From: Geothermobacter ehrlichii
Lineage (GTDB): Bacteria; Desulfobacterota; Desulfuromonadia; Desulfuromonadales; Geothermobacteraceae
Reading direction: 5' to 3'
NCBI RefSeq assembly: GCF_008124615.1
Contig: NZ_VNIB01000007.1
Location: forward strand, 1-64,000
DNA: 64,000 nucleotides
Part shown: piece after piece, positions 54,901-62,846 of the stretch
Position numbering within the stretch: the first letter of the stretch is position 1
How the letters are laid out: every line of letters begins with the position of its first letter
The notes under the pieces: generated by a model
Databases searched by the model: none
What the model saw: the letters and a program-made list of their open reading frames with translations, nothing else
What the model was told of the DNA's origin: nothing
Position numbers and translations under genes: made by a program

Positions 54901-55182
54901 ATAGACGAAAGACAGTCCGAAGAAGGAATAGCCGCGCACCACCTTCGCCCCCGGCACCGCCAGCATCTGGGTGGTCAAGGGATAGGTCACCTGGTCCTCG
55001 ACCACCTGCGGCGCCTGCCCCGGATACTCGGTGAAGATGATCACCTGCACATCCGAAAGATCGGGGATGGCGTCGATGGGAGTCTTGAACATCGTATAGG
55101 CACCGCCGACAATGACGAAGAACGTCAGCAGCACGACCATGAATTTGTTCTGGATTGACCAGTCGATCAGTTTCTCAAGCAT
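51958..55182 (-). CDS. CusA/CzcA-type heavy-metal RND efflux pump
   Basis: A 1074-residue inner-membrane proton-driven exporter with twelve helices and two large periplasmic domains. The N-terminus MLEKLIDWSIQNKFMVVL and DAIPDLSDVQVIIFTEYPGQ are typical of the heavy-metal (HME) branch. LLYMPTTLPGISITKAKELL and RIDMLATGIKTPVGIK retain methionines in places that in CusA carry Cu(I)/Ag(I), so monovalent copper or silver is likelier than zinc or cobalt. The helix-4 region has GGIAIAIGAMIDAAIIMIEN with the proton-relay acids. It is flanked by its adaptor and the His/Met-rich protein. Confidence 0.95.
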   Translation of the reverse strand: MLEKLIDWSIQNKFMVVLLTFFVIVGGAYTMFKTPIDAIPDLSDVQVIIFTEYPGQAPQVVEDQVTYPLTTQMLAVPGAKVVRGYSFFGLSFVYIIFEDGTDLYWARSRVLEYLNYAAGRLPPGVTPSLGPDATGVGWVYEYVLESDKHDLQQLRSLQDWFLRYELTSVEGVAEVASIGGYVKQYQVEVDPDRLLAYHITIPQIKRAIQRSNNDVGGRLVEMGETEFMVRGLGYLRSKEDIENVVVGTDSRGTPIRVRDLARVTIGPELRRGLAELDGEGEAVGGVIVMRVGENALKTIEAVKKKLEQLKQGLPEGVRIKTVYDRSSLIERAVDTLKEKLIEESIVVAIVTALFLFHFSSSLVAILTLPVAILIAFMIMYAQGINANIMSLGGIAIAIGAMIDAAIIMIENAHKHLERDRGKKSHWEIIASSAKEVGPALFYSLLVITVSFFPVFTLGEQSGRLFKPLAYTKTYAMAGAALLSVTLVPVLMGWFIRGKIPDEDKNPLNRLMIRFYHPVVDFVLKWRWPVLISALLITLSIVVPLRKMGSEFMPPLYEGDLLYMPTTLPGISITKAKELLQQTDRIIRRFPEVHHVFGKVGRAETATDPAPLSMLETTIMLKPEDEWRKLPRERFYSGWPDSLELLKKPLRLIWPEETTITVEELKAELNEAIQFPGLTNAWTMPIKTRIDMLATGIKTPVGIKIMGDDLEKLSAIGEQIEAVVREIPGTLSVFSERVVGGNYLDYEIDREAVARYGLTVGDVQDIIKSAIGGMNVTETVEGLERYPVNIRYQRDYRGDLQSLERVLVPLPDGKHIPLSQVARIRIRKGPPGIKSENARQTAWIYVDLKDIDVGTYVENAQKVIAEKVKLPAGYNIVWSGQYEYMQAAAAKLKVVIPLTLLIIFVIIYMNTKSLVKTGIIFIALPLSLVGCFWFLYALGYNMSVAVWVGVIALAGISAETGVVMLLYLDLAFDLWRRNGRMLTLGDLTQAIHHGAVKRIRPKIMTICVIIAGLVPIMWSHGAGADVMKRIAAPMVGGVITSGLMELLVFPVIYFMWRGLKLKHEFTPTSFEEIHE

Positions 55183-55196
55183 GGATGCCTCGGTGA

Positions 55197-55262
55197 AGCA
55201 GTATTCAGGAGTCAGTATTCAAGAGGAGTCCGGAAACTCCCCCTGGCCCTTGGCCCTTAGCC
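55197..55262. repeat. short TTCAGGAGTC/CCTTGG repeat tract
   Basis: The gap between the adaptor and pump genes contains TATTCAGGAGTCAGTATTC, a small hairpin (GGAGTCCGGAAACTCC), and degenerate CCCTTGGCCCTTAG repeats. A related tract is at 61157-61214. Confidence 0.6.
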
Positions 55263-55282
55263 TTTAGTCCTTGGTCGCCTTT

Positions 55283-56848
55283 TCATTTGAACAGGTCCTC
55301 GGCCTCGTCCTGTTTTCGGGGCCCTTCATCTCCGAACAGGTCCTCGGCCTGGCCATCGCCGGCCTTCTCACCATCCATCTTCATCGGCTGCGCCGCCGGT
55401 TCGGCCCCAGTCTGCTTCGGCTCGAGCATCTTGGCGATCGCTTCGCGCAACTGGCTTTCGGAATCGAGCATGAACTGGGCGCTGGTCACCACCCGTTCAC
55501 CGTCGAACAGCCCCTGAACAATCTGCAGATAACCGTCTTCGTCCTGCACGCCGGTCCTGACCTGGCGAGGCTCGTACTTGCCGTCACCCAGAGCGACAAA
55601 GACCAGGGTCTTTTCTCCGGAATGGATCACCGCCTCGGCCGGAATGCTGATCGTCTGTTTGACCGGCTTCGCCTTCAGCCTGACATTGACATACATGTCC
55701 GGTTTCAGCTCGTAATCAAGGTTATCGAGTTCGATGCGCGCCTTGACGGTGCGGGTTTTCGGTTCGACATAGGGATAGATGTAGCTGACCTTGCCGGGCA
55801 CCGTCTTGCCGCCGACAAAGGGCAGCACGATCTCGGCCTGCTGGCCGACCTCGACCCAGGGGAGTTCGTATTCGTAGATGTCGGCATAGACCCAGACCCG
55901 CGAGATATCCGAAAGCTGCAGCAGCTCCTGCCCCTTCTTGATGAACTGCCCTTCCCGGACCATCTTCATGTTGACGATGCCGTCATAGGGAGCGTACAGG
56001 GTCAGGGTTCGCTTCACCTCGCCGGTCTTTTCCAGCCGGGCGATCTGGGCGTCGGAAATATCCCACAACTTCAGCCGTCGCCGCGAAGCTTCAAGCAGGC
56101 GTTTCGCCCCTTCGGCGATGGCGGGAAAGGGAGAGGCGGCCAGCTCGGCGCTATTGTCCCGTGCCAACAGAAATTCCTGCTGGGCGCTGACCAGGTCTGG
56201 ACTGTAGATCTCGAGCAGCTTCTGCCCCTTGCGGACAAACTGTCCCGTCTGATTGACATGGAGTTTCTCCACCCAGCCGTCGATCTTGCTGTTGACCGAA
56301 TACTGTCGGGGCTCCTCGTAGGCCACCACCCCTACGGTCCGCACGGTTCGGGCCAGGTCACGCCGCTGCACCGGTGCCGTGCGCACTCCCATGTTCTGAA
56401 TGGTGACCGGATCGATGCGGATGACCGAACCACTGGCGGCTTCATCCTCGTAAACCGGAACCAGGTCCATCCCCATCGGCGACTTTCCGGGTTCCTTGCG
56501 GATGTAGGTCGGATCCATCGGAGCGACCCAATATTTGATCTTGCGTTTGCCGGCAGGCTTGGCGGCATCACCACCTGCGGTGCCTGATTTGAGGGGAATC
56601 AGATCCATGCCGCAGATGGGACAGGTGCCCGGTTCGTCGACGATGACCATCGGATGCATGCCGCAGGTGTATTTGACATCCCCGGCATGGGCCCGACCGA
56701 TTACCGGCCCGACCGACAGATTCAACCGTTCGGCACCGACCTGGACCAGGGCCAGGCCGCCGGCCAGGGTCAATACCGCCAGCAGGGTAACCACCGACCG
56801 GCGAAACAGACTGGATGTCGCGAAAGATGCTGTCCGGGTCTTCTTCAT
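55283..56848 (-). CDS. CusB-type RND efflux adaptor with two heavy-metal-binding motifs
   Basis: A 521-residue periplasmic adaptor linking pump to outer-membrane channel. After an N-terminal membrane anchor come two heavy-metal-binding segments, YTCGMHPMVIVDEPGTCPIC and YWVAPMDPTYIRKEPGKSPM, the second having lost its cysteines. The hairpin and lipoyl regions follow (DGWVEKLHVNQTGQFVRKGQ, LYAPYDGIVNMKMVREGQFI), with the membrane-proximal part after. The last 35 residues are acidic, with a repeated EDLF(G/K). It precedes the cusA-like gene and follows a TolC-family gene by 39 nt. Confidence 0.94.
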   Translation of the reverse strand: MKKTRTASFATSSLFRRSVVTLLAVLTLAGGLALVQVGAERLNLSVGPVIGRAHAGDVKYTCGMHPMVIVDEPGTCPICGMDLIPLKSGTAGGDAAKPAGKRKIKYWVAPMDPTYIRKEPGKSPMGMDLVPVYEDEAASGSVIRIDPVTIQNMGVRTAPVQRRDLARTVRTVGVVAYEEPRQYSVNSKIDGWVEKLHVNQTGQFVRKGQKLLEIYSPDLVSAQQEFLLARDNSAELAASPFPAIAEGAKRLLEASRRRLKLWDISDAQIARLEKTGEVKRTLTLYAPYDGIVNMKMVREGQFIKKGQELLQLSDISRVWVYADIYEYELPWVEVGQQAEIVLPFVGGKTVPGKVSYIYPYVEPKTRTVKARIELDNLDYELKPDMYVNVRLKAKPVKQTISIPAEAVIHSGEKTLVFVALGDGKYEPRQVRTGVQDEDGYLQIVQGLFDGERVVTSAQFMLDSESQLREAIAKMLEPKQTGAEPAAQPMKMDGEKAGDGQAEDLFGDEGPRKQDEAEDLFK

Positions 56849-56887
56849 ACCTGAAATCCTTCTTCGATGGAGATGGGTAACGGCTGT

Positions 56888-58186
56888 TCAATCAGCCTTG
56901 GGTTGCTCCGGGGTGTCGATGCCGGCATCGGATACCGACAGTCCGGCTTCGGTTTCCAGCTCGGCCAGGCTGACCTGGTATTCGCTGACGGCGCGCTCAT
57001 GGTCGATCTGAAAACGGTAGAGCTTCATCAATGCGTCGAGCAGACTCAGAAACTCGACCTTGCCGACCTGGTAAGCAGCCATGCTGGCCCGATAGGCCTG
57101 TTCGGCCTGGGGAAGCAGCCCCTTTTCGTAGAGTTCGATCAGATCCCGGTTCTTTGCCATCCGGGCATAGGCGTCGGCGAGACGAAAATCGACCTGGTTG
57201 AGAAACTGTTCGTACTGGGCCCGGGCCATGCGAACAGCCGAATCGGCCTCGGCTACCTGGGCATGCCTTTTCCGTTGCCAGACGGGAAGGTTGAGGTTGA
57301 CGCCCCCACTGATGAAATCCTGCCCCCGGGCCGAATCGCCCGCGACCTCGTCCCGCAGCCGGTAACCGGCCCAGACCGTGAAATCGGGCCGGAAATCGAG
57401 TTCGGCCAGCCGCCGCTTGCTCTTGAACCTGTCGATCAGGGCCCGGTAGGCGGCGTTGAGCGGCCGGTTTCGCCGCGACAGTTGCCGCAGCTGTTCCTCG
57501 CTCAGGGCGAACGTTTCGGGCTGCAGCCGTTCGGGCGTCTGCATCGGCTGACCGGGAGAACGGGCCAGCAGGCTGTTGAAGCGCTCAAGGGTCGTGCGTC
57601 GTTGCTGCTGCAGCGCTAAAAGCCGGTCGGTGAGCCGTGAATGCTCGACCTGGGCCTTGAGCACATCCTGCTGCAGGCCCTTGCCGACGGCATAGCGGGT
57701 TTCGGCGAAACGGATGACATCGTCGAGAACGGCAAGGTTCTTCTTCGTCAGGGCAATGGCGCGATCGAGAAAGTAGAGCCGGTACCAGCTCTGCTTCACC
57801 TTGCCGGCCAGTTGCAGCCGGGCGTCCTCCCAGGCATGACGGTACCAGAGGGTCTGGTACTCCGCCATCTGCCGCCGGGTCCCCAGCTTGCCGGGGAAGG
57901 GAAACTTCTGCGACAGCCGGATATCCTTGCCGCTCATCGGCGTCTCGTCAAAGGCGAGCGTATCGGTCGGCAGATTCACCAGCGACAGGGAAAGCTGCGG
58001 GTCGGGCAGGGTCCCGGCGGGAATCTCCTGGTGTCCGACCATCTGCCAGCGGGCCCTGGCCGCCTGCAGATCGGGGTTGTTGCGCAGCGCCTCGTCAACC
58101 AGGCGATCGAGCGTCGGAATCGCCCAGACCTGCAAGGGCAGGAGCAGAAACAGCAGGCAACCGAGAAATCTAGTCAAACAGCGCAT
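56888..58186 (-). CDS. TolC-family outer-membrane efflux protein (CusC-like)
   Basis: A 432-residue outer-membrane channel subunit with signal peptide (GCLLFLLLPLQVWA) and the two-fold OEP helical pattern (LVDEALRNNPDLQAARARW; AYRASMAAYQVGKVEFLSLL). It completes a tripartite CusCBA-like exporter with the next two genes. Its ATG overlaps the cytochrome c gene by 17 nt. No lipid-attachment cysteine was noted after the signal. Confidence 0.93.
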   Translation of the reverse strand: MRCLTRFLGCLLFLLLPLQVWAIPTLDRLVDEALRNNPDLQAARARWQMVGHQEIPAGTLPDPQLSLSLVNLPTDTLAFDETPMSGKDIRLSQKFPFPGKLGTRRQMAEYQTLWYRHAWEDARLQLAGKVKQSWYRLYFLDRAIALTKKNLAVLDDVIRFAETRYAVGKGLQQDVLKAQVEHSRLTDRLLALQQQRRTTLERFNSLLARSPGQPMQTPERLQPETFALSEEQLRQLSRRNRPLNAAYRALIDRFKSKRRLAELDFRPDFTVWAGYRLRDEVAGDSARGQDFISGGVNLNLPVWQRKRHAQVAEADSAVRMARAQYEQFLNQVDFRLADAYARMAKNRDLIELYEKGLLPQAEQAYRASMAAYQVGKVEFLSLLDALMKLYRFQIDHERAVSEYQVSLAELETEAGLSVSDAGIDTPEQPKAD

Positions 58187-58637
58187 TCAGATTCTCCTGC
58201 GGAAGGTTGAGAATATGATTCACCAGATCCCAGCGCTGCCTGGAGGAGAGCCGCTCACCGAAGGGCGGCATGCCGCTCTGCAGGCCGTTGCTGATGATCC
58301 AGTACTTCTCGCCCGGACCGTAAAAGCCGCGGTGATGGGCATCGTGGAAATTGGCCGGCGGGGTCGGCAGGGAAGCGGCTGCAGGGCCGTCTCCCCTTCC
58401 TTCGGCACCGTGGCAGACGGCGCAGTTGCGGGCGAAAAGGTCGGCACCGCTTTGCAGCGAGGCCGCGGTCGGCGCCACCGGCGTCCTGTCCATCACCCGG
58501 TATTCGGCCGGAATCTTCTTTTTGACCGCCCCCATGGTTACCATGTGGTCACCGCCACCGTGGGAATGATGCCCCGCACCCGAGGCGAAAGCGGTGCCGG
58601 CCAGCATCAGCATGAGTATCGGCAACAGGCTTTTCAT
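58170..58637 (-). CDS. small periplasmic c-type cytochrome with His-rich N-terminus
   Basis: A 155-residue monohaem cytochrome c. A signal peptide (ends GTAFASG) is followed by a His-rich stretch (GHHSHGGGDH) that may bind metal, then the haem site CAVCH at 72-76 and the likely axial methionine M123 (LQSGMPPFG). It could pass electrons in the periplasm or help control copper redox state. Its ATG overlaps the zinc-ribbon gene stop (ATGA). Confidence 0.9.
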   Translation of the reverse strand: MKSLLPILMLMLAGTAFASGAGHHSHGGGDHMVTMGAVKKKIPAEYRVMDRTPVAPTAASLQSGADLFARNCAVCHGAEGRGDGPAAASLPTPPANFHDAHHRGFYGPGEKYWIISNGLQSGMPPFGERLSSRQRWDLVNHILNLPQENLNALFD

Positions 58638-58939
58638 CGCGTTTCCTTTCCACATCGTGGACAGAAGCTCCACCTTTTCTGCAGCCGCTGTCCGCAGCGA
58701 CATGATTCTTCCAAGAATTTCACATGGTTGACCCTCACGAGTATAACAAGGACCAGGCCGGCTACAAGGTTGGCCGCCAGCAGAATCCAGCCGGCCGGTC
58801 CCGGCGTGATCAGGTCCTGGTAGGAACAGGCGCCGCAACAGACCGACCAGGTGTTGTAGGCCAGAACCGAAAGGGCCGCGGCCAGCAGCCAGAACCCCAG
58901 CCAGCAGGTCTCACGTCCGAACAGCCGCCGTATCCTCAT
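58634..58939 (-). CDS. two-helix membrane protein with C-terminal zinc ribbon
   Basis: A 101-residue protein with two membrane helices (about 13-32 and 48-67), a WSVCCGACSY motif in the loop between them and a C-terminal treble-clef type ribbon (CRCGQRLQKRWSFCPRCG). The function is unknown. It is embedded in the metal operon by ATGA overlaps at both ends. ATG 58939 is preceded by GAGGACGGC. Confidence 0.8.
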   Translation of the reverse strand: MRIRRLFGRETCWLGFWLLAAALSVLAYNTWSVCCGACSYQDLITPGPAGWILLAANLVAGLVLVILVRVNHVKFLEESCRCGQRLQKRWSFCPRCGKETR

Positions 58940-59193
58940 GCCGTCCTCCCCTCCCGCCGGATTCCGCACCAGGGGCAGAAGGTATCGGAGACCGCGTGCA
59001 GGCCGCTGCAACCGGGACAATGCTGTTGCACCAGGGATTTGCAACGCGGGCAGATCAGCCAGTCGTCGCCAATGGTTTCACCGCATTCACCGCAATCGGC
59101 AGCGGAGGGCTCGACTTTCTGCCCCCGTCGGTCGAGCTGGCAGCAGATCTGCCAGAGCAGCAGCCCCAGGGTGACGAACAGAACGAGGATCAT
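58936..59193 (-). CDS. single-pass protein with double zinc ribbon
   Basis: An 85-residue protein: one N-terminal helix (MILVLFVTLGLLLWQICC), then four CxxC knuckles (CGECGETIG, CPRCKSL, CPGCSG, CPWCG) forming a double zinc ribbon. ATG 59193 overlaps the ATPase stop; a GTG at 59199 is the alternative. It probably supports the neighbouring transporter or acts as a metal-binding adaptor. Confidence 0.8.
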   Translation of the reverse strand: MILVLFVTLGLLLWQICCQLDRRGQKVEPSAADCGECGETIGDDWLICPRCKSLVQQHCPGCSGLHAVSDTFCPWCGIRREGRTA

Positions 59194-59912
59194 GCGCACT
59201 CCCTCTTCGCCGCAACGGCTGTCGGCTCGTCCCGATGGCTGATCTCCTCGACGATACGGCCGTCACGCAAAAAAACCGTACGGTCGAACCATTCGAGATT
59301 TTCGCGATTGTGAGTCACCATGACGATCGTCTGTCCGTCGCGATGCAGCTCGCAAAAGAGCTCCATGATCTGGCGACTGGTGGCACTGTCGAGGCTGCCG
59401 GTGGGCTCGTCGGCAAGCAGCAGCGGCGGACGGTTGACCAGCGCCCTGGCGATGGCAACCCGTTCCTGCTCGCCGCCGGAAAGTTGCGACGGCAGGTGCA
59501 GCATCCGGTCCTTCAGCCCCACCCGTTCGAGAACCTCGGCCGCCCGCCGCCTCTTTTCCGCCGGCTTCATGCGGCAGACCGCCAGCGGGAGCATGACATT
59601 CTCCAGGGCCGTCAGGTAGGAAATCAGGTTGTGGCTCTGGAAGACGAACCCGAGATACTCGCGCCGGAAATCGGCAAGCCGCTCGGCCGGCAGCCGGTAG
59701 ATGTCGATGCCGTCGATCCTCACCGTGCCGGTGGTCGGCTGGCTCAGACCGCCCAGCAGGGAAAGCAGAGTGCTCTTTCCGGAGCCGGAGGGCCCCATCA
59801 CGCCGAGGAAGGTTCCTTCCGCCACCTCCAGATCGATGCCATGCAGGGCAGCGACACAATCGCTGCCGTTGACAAAGTGCCTGGTCAGTTCGCTGAGCTC
59901 TATGAGGGTCAT
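59190..59912 (-). CDS. ABC transporter ATPase, LolD/MacB type
   Basis: A 240-residue ATPase with Walker A GPSGSGKSTLLSLLGG, Q-loop FVFQSHNLISYLTALENVML, signature LSGGEQERVAIARAL and Walker B LLLADEPTGSLD. These belong to the MacB/LolD/FtsE group that drives FtsX-type permeases such as the one encoded next. AAGGAGAAGATC precedes ATG 59912. Context ties it to metal handling with DUF2318. Confidence 0.93.
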   Translation of the reverse strand: MTLIELSELTRHFVNGSDCVAALHGIDLEVAEGTFLGVMGPSGSGKSTLLSLLGGLSQPTTGTVRIDGIDIYRLPAERLADFRREYLGFVFQSHNLISYLTALENVMLPLAVCRMKPAEKRRRAAEVLERVGLKDRMLHLPSQLSGGEQERVAIARALVNRPPLLLADEPTGSLDSATSRQIMELFCELHRDGQTIVMVTHNRENLEWFDRTVFLRDGRIVEEISHRDEPTAVAAKRECA

Positions 59913-59933
59913 GATCTTCTCCTTTACCAGGGT

Positions 59934-59984
59934 GTCGAAAAACGATTGCAGTTGGCGTGGCCCGCCCTCATGACGTTTTTCAAT
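59934..59984. repeat. GTTGAAAAACG hairpin repeat, copy 2
   Basis: TCGAAAAACGATTGCAG and CCGCCCTCATGACGTTTTTC form the arms of the same hairpin as copy 1 (13457). It sits between the permease and ATPase genes, where it could affect the relative amounts of the two mRNAs. Confidence 0.85.
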
Positions 59985-59990
59985 CCCCTG

Positions 59991-61148
59991 TTACAGGGCC
60001 CGCAACGCCTCGCCCGGTTCCAGGCGGCTGGCGTGCAGGGCCGGCTGCAGAGCCGCCAGCAGACCGACAACGACCGCTGCCAGCAGGGCCGAAACGGCCA
60101 GCAGCGGCTCGAAATGCCAGACCGCCTTGCCGTCCCCGAGCAGCGGCAGGGCGCCGAGGGTGACACCGACTCCGGCCAGATAGCCGAACAGGCCGGCAAA
60201 GGCGCTGACAACGCCGGCCTCGACCAGCACCAGCCGCAGCACATGACTGCGCCGATAGCCGATGGCACGAAAGATGCCGATCTCGCGGGTCCGTTCACGC
60301 ACCGCCCCCATCATGGTGACGAAAACCAGCAGCGCGCCGACCAGAATCACCACGGCGGCCACCCCCCAGGCAAAGATCCGGAACTGGGAGATGGCGTGCA
60401 TCCGGGTCTTGACCACCTGTTGCACCGCCCTCACCTCGACATCCGGCAGGGCGCGACCAAGCTGGCCGACCATGTCCTCAATCGGACAGTTGGCGCACAG
60501 GGCGGCGACCTCGACCAGCGACACCTGCCCCGGCTTGCCAAGCAGCTCCTGGGCCACAGGCAGCTGGACAATCAGCAGCTGATCGTCCTGGCTGCCGGTC
60601 GGCCGCAGCACCCCGCTGACCCGGAAGATCCGCCCCGAAACCTCGAGTTCATCTCCCACGGCCACCCCGAGCCGGGAAGCGGCCGCGCTGCCGAGAACCA
60701 GCTGGTCGGCACGGATGGGGCGCTCTCCCGTCAGCTGCCACCACTTCTTCAGCCCGAACTCGACGTCGGATTCGACACCCATCAGCAGCGCCCTGCCTCC
60801 GGCAACCTCGACCGCGCCCAGGACCTTGGGCGCCACGGCAGCGATGTTCCGATGGTTGGGGATGGTGGCAATCGCCGCCAGCGATTCCTGGTCGATTTCA
60901 TGACCGGCCAGGGAAACCCCGCCCAGGGAGATCCCCCCGTAACTGAGGGCGAGCTGGTCGCTGCGCGGCGTAATCAGGATGTTGGCGCCGAAGCTCTCCA
61001 GTTCGTCCCGGGCCCGGTCGGCCAGGGCCCCGGTCAGCGACAGCAGCGCCACCACCGTCGCCACCCCGATCAGCAGACCGGTCAGCAGAAAGATCGCCCG
61101 CCCCTTGCGGCGACGCAGATTGTTGAGAGTGATCGTTTCCAGACGCAT
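59991..61148 (-). CDS. FtsX-like ABC permease
   Basis: A 385-residue permease with the MacB/FtsX plan: one N-terminal helix (FLLTGLLIGVATVVALLS), a long periplasmic domain (about 40-260), then three helices. The periplasmic part contains the pair CANCP near residue 216, which could bind metal. Similar permeases and DUF2318 proteins are linked in the Campylobacter P19-associated iron uptake cluster. The ATPase gene lies 78 nt further on. Confidence 0.9.
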   Translation of the reverse strand: MRLETITLNNLRRRKGRAIFLLTGLLIGVATVVALLSLTGALADRARDELESFGANILITPRSDQLALSYGGISLGGVSLAGHEIDQESLAAIATIPNHRNIAAVAPKVLGAVEVAGGRALLMGVESDVEFGLKKWWQLTGERPIRADQLVLGSAAASRLGVAVGDELEVSGRIFRVSGVLRPTGSQDDQLLIVQLPVAQELLGKPGQVSLVEVAALCANCPIEDMVGQLGRALPDVEVRAVQQVVKTRMHAISQFRIFAWGVAAVVILVGALLVFVTMMGAVRERTREIGIFRAIGYRRSHVLRLVLVEAGVVSAFAGLFGYLAGVGVTLGALPLLGDGKAVWHFEPLLAVSALLAAVVVGLLAALQPALHASRLEPGEALRAL

Positions 61149-61156
61149 GGATGAAT

Positions 61157-61214
61157 TCTCCGGGTATTCAGGGCGCAGGAATCAGGAGGAAATTTCCGAT
61201 TCCGACTCCTGGCT
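61157..61214. repeat. TTCAGG/GGAGTC hairpin tract
   Basis: The gap between the DUF2318 and permease genes contains GGTATTCAGG and, inverted, CCTGAATC, with inner copies of GGAATC/GATTCC and a central GGAAATTTCC. It resembles the tract at 55197-55262. Confidence 0.6.
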
Positions 61215-61226
61215 CCTGAATCAAGT

Positions 61227-61745
61227 TCAAAAATACTTCACACCCTGTTCCAGGGAAGCGACCCGGATCCGGACCTGGTCGCCGACGAGTTCGCGCTGCA
61301 GGGGCGAGGGATTGCAACCGCCCTTGACCACATTGACCTGGTCGGAAGGAAAAGCCTGTCCGCAGTTGTTGCAGATCATCGCGTCCCCTTCCTGCCGGTA
61401 GCCCTTCTTCTCCCGGTAACAGACATCGCAGGCATCGAAGGCGGCTCGAATCACGCCGTCGCGGCTCTTGACGACAAAAAACCTGACCGTTCCGTGCTGC
61501 CCCCGGTACTGGAAAAACCTTGCCCGGCCGTCATCGAAGTCGCTGGCGGGCAGGTGGAGGACACCCCCTTCGTCGATGCGAACCGTTTGCACTCCGCCAC
61601 CGCCGCCGTCACCAAGCAGCAACCAGGCGCCGACACCAAGGGCCGCCAACAGCACCAGAATGCCGGGCAGCAGCAGCCTGCCGGTCGATTTTGCGCCTTC
61701 TCCCTCTTTCCGAAACTGATCACGCTTCGCTTGCCGTTCAGACAT
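61227..61745 (-). CDS. membrane-anchored DUF2318 protein (FtrD-like)
   Basis: A 172-residue protein: one N-terminal helix (about 23-44), then a DUF2318 domain with the metal/redox cysteines C106, C109, C125, C128 and C144 (CDVCYREKKGYRQEGDAMIC, NNCGQAF, GGCNP). Family members are periplasmic and accompany FTR1, P19 and FtsX-type ABC genes for iron or copper import. It precedes the permease gene by 78 nt. ATG 61745 gives a sensible topology. Confidence 0.9.
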   Translation of the reverse strand: MSERQAKRDQFRKEGEGAKSTGRLLLPGILVLLAALGVGAWLLLGDGGGGGVQTVRIDEGGVLHLPASDFDDGRARFFQYRGQHGTVRFFVVKSRDGVIRAAFDACDVCYREKKGYRQEGDAMICNNCGQAFPSDQVNVVKGGCNPSPLQRELVGDQVRIRVASLEQGVKYF

Positions 61746-61789
61746 GGTTCCAACTCCTCGTATCTTGTTTTGTTCAACCGGATTCCGCT

Positions 61790-62710
61790 TCAGCCGCAAC
61801 AGCCGCTGTCGCAGTCGCCTCCGCTGGCGACAGCCCGCTTGAGCCGGGAATCGAAAATGACGACGTCGGTCCGCCGGGCAAGGTCGCCCAGCCACTGCTG
61901 CAGCCGCAGCTGGCGCTGTCCAGGGTCGGTGATGCCGGCCAGGACCTTCTCCTCGACCAGTCGTTCGATGGTCATGTCCTCGCGCAATTGCCGACGGAAG
62001 GTCTCCATGTCGCCGAAACGCTGCGCGATGAGTTCGTCCAGATTGGCATGCCCTTTCCGCAGCTGCGCAAGACGGGCATCGACCTCGCCCGGCTGCACCA
62101 GAATGCCCTCGGCCTCGGCCTCGGCCAGCAGCATCTCCCGCTGCCGCAGGTCGTTCCAGAGCTGACGGCGCAGCTGTTCCAGCAGAGCCGGCGTCACCTC
62201 GCGCTCACCAAGTCGTTGCCGCAAGGCTGTCTCGAAATCGTCCCGCGAGACCAGTCGCGAGCCGACCTTGGCGACATATTTGGCTCCGAGACGGGCCTGC
62301 TGCTGACGCAGGCCGGCATATTCCTCCGGGCTCAGCTCCGTGAGCAACCTGGCCGGATAGCCGGCCTCGGTAATGCGCCGGGCGATGGCGTCGCTGCTGA
62401 TGCGCGACGGATCGAAAACGACCCGGCAGCGACCGCTGGTCAGGCTGACTTCGATTTCGCCGACACCGCCGCCGGCCTTGAGAGCCTGGTCGATTTTCTG
62501 CACGCAGGAACCGCAGGAGAGCTTTTCCACCTGGTACTCGGCCAATGCCGCCCCGGCCGGGTCGAAGCCGACCGGATACAGCCACCAGCCGATGCCGACA
62601 GCCACCAGCAGCAAGCCCGGGATGAGCATCCATCTACTTCGTTTCATCGTTTCGAGCAGTCCTTTCCTCAGTGGTTGTGAACCTGTTGCCTTCTTTTTTT
62701 CACGTGACAT
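61790..62710 (-). CDS. HMA metal-binding domain fused to a SurA-like chaperone domain
   Basis: A 306-residue protein. After one membrane helix (about 27-45) is a heavy-metal-associated domain with the CGSC site (C66, C69) and GRCRVVFDPSRISSDAIARRI. A SurA/PpiC-type N-terminal helical domain follows (about 130-270; VSRDDFETALRQRLGEREVT), and the tail ends DCDSGCCG, a second cysteine cluster. The PPIase catalytic domain is absent. A periplasmic metallochaperone that also holds client protein is the obvious guess. It is the first gene of the metal operon; ATG 62710 has TGAGG upstream, ATG 62647 is possible. Confidence 0.85.
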   Translation of the reverse strand: MSREKKKATGSQPLRKGLLETMKRSRWMLIPGLLLVAVGIGWWLYPVGFDPAGAALAEYQVEKLSCGSCVQKIDQALKAGGGVGEIEVSLTSGRCRVVFDPSRISSDAIARRITEAGYPARLLTELSPEEYAGLRQQQARLGAKYVAKVGSRLVSRDDFETALRQRLGEREVTPALLEQLRRQLWNDLRQREMLLAEAEAEGILVQPGEVDARLAQLRKGHANLDELIAQRFGDMETFRRQLREDMTIERLVEEKVLAGITDPGQRQLRLQQWLGDLARRTDVVIFDSRLKRAVASGGDCDSGCCG

Positions 62711-62846
62711 GCCAACCTCAGCGATATCCACAACCGACTGATATCAATGACTTTTTCAAACAATCACCATCACGAAAACCGACACAGCCACAAAAACTGG
62801 AGACTATTCGACACCCAGGCTGCCGGATATCCAACACCCCGGTTAC

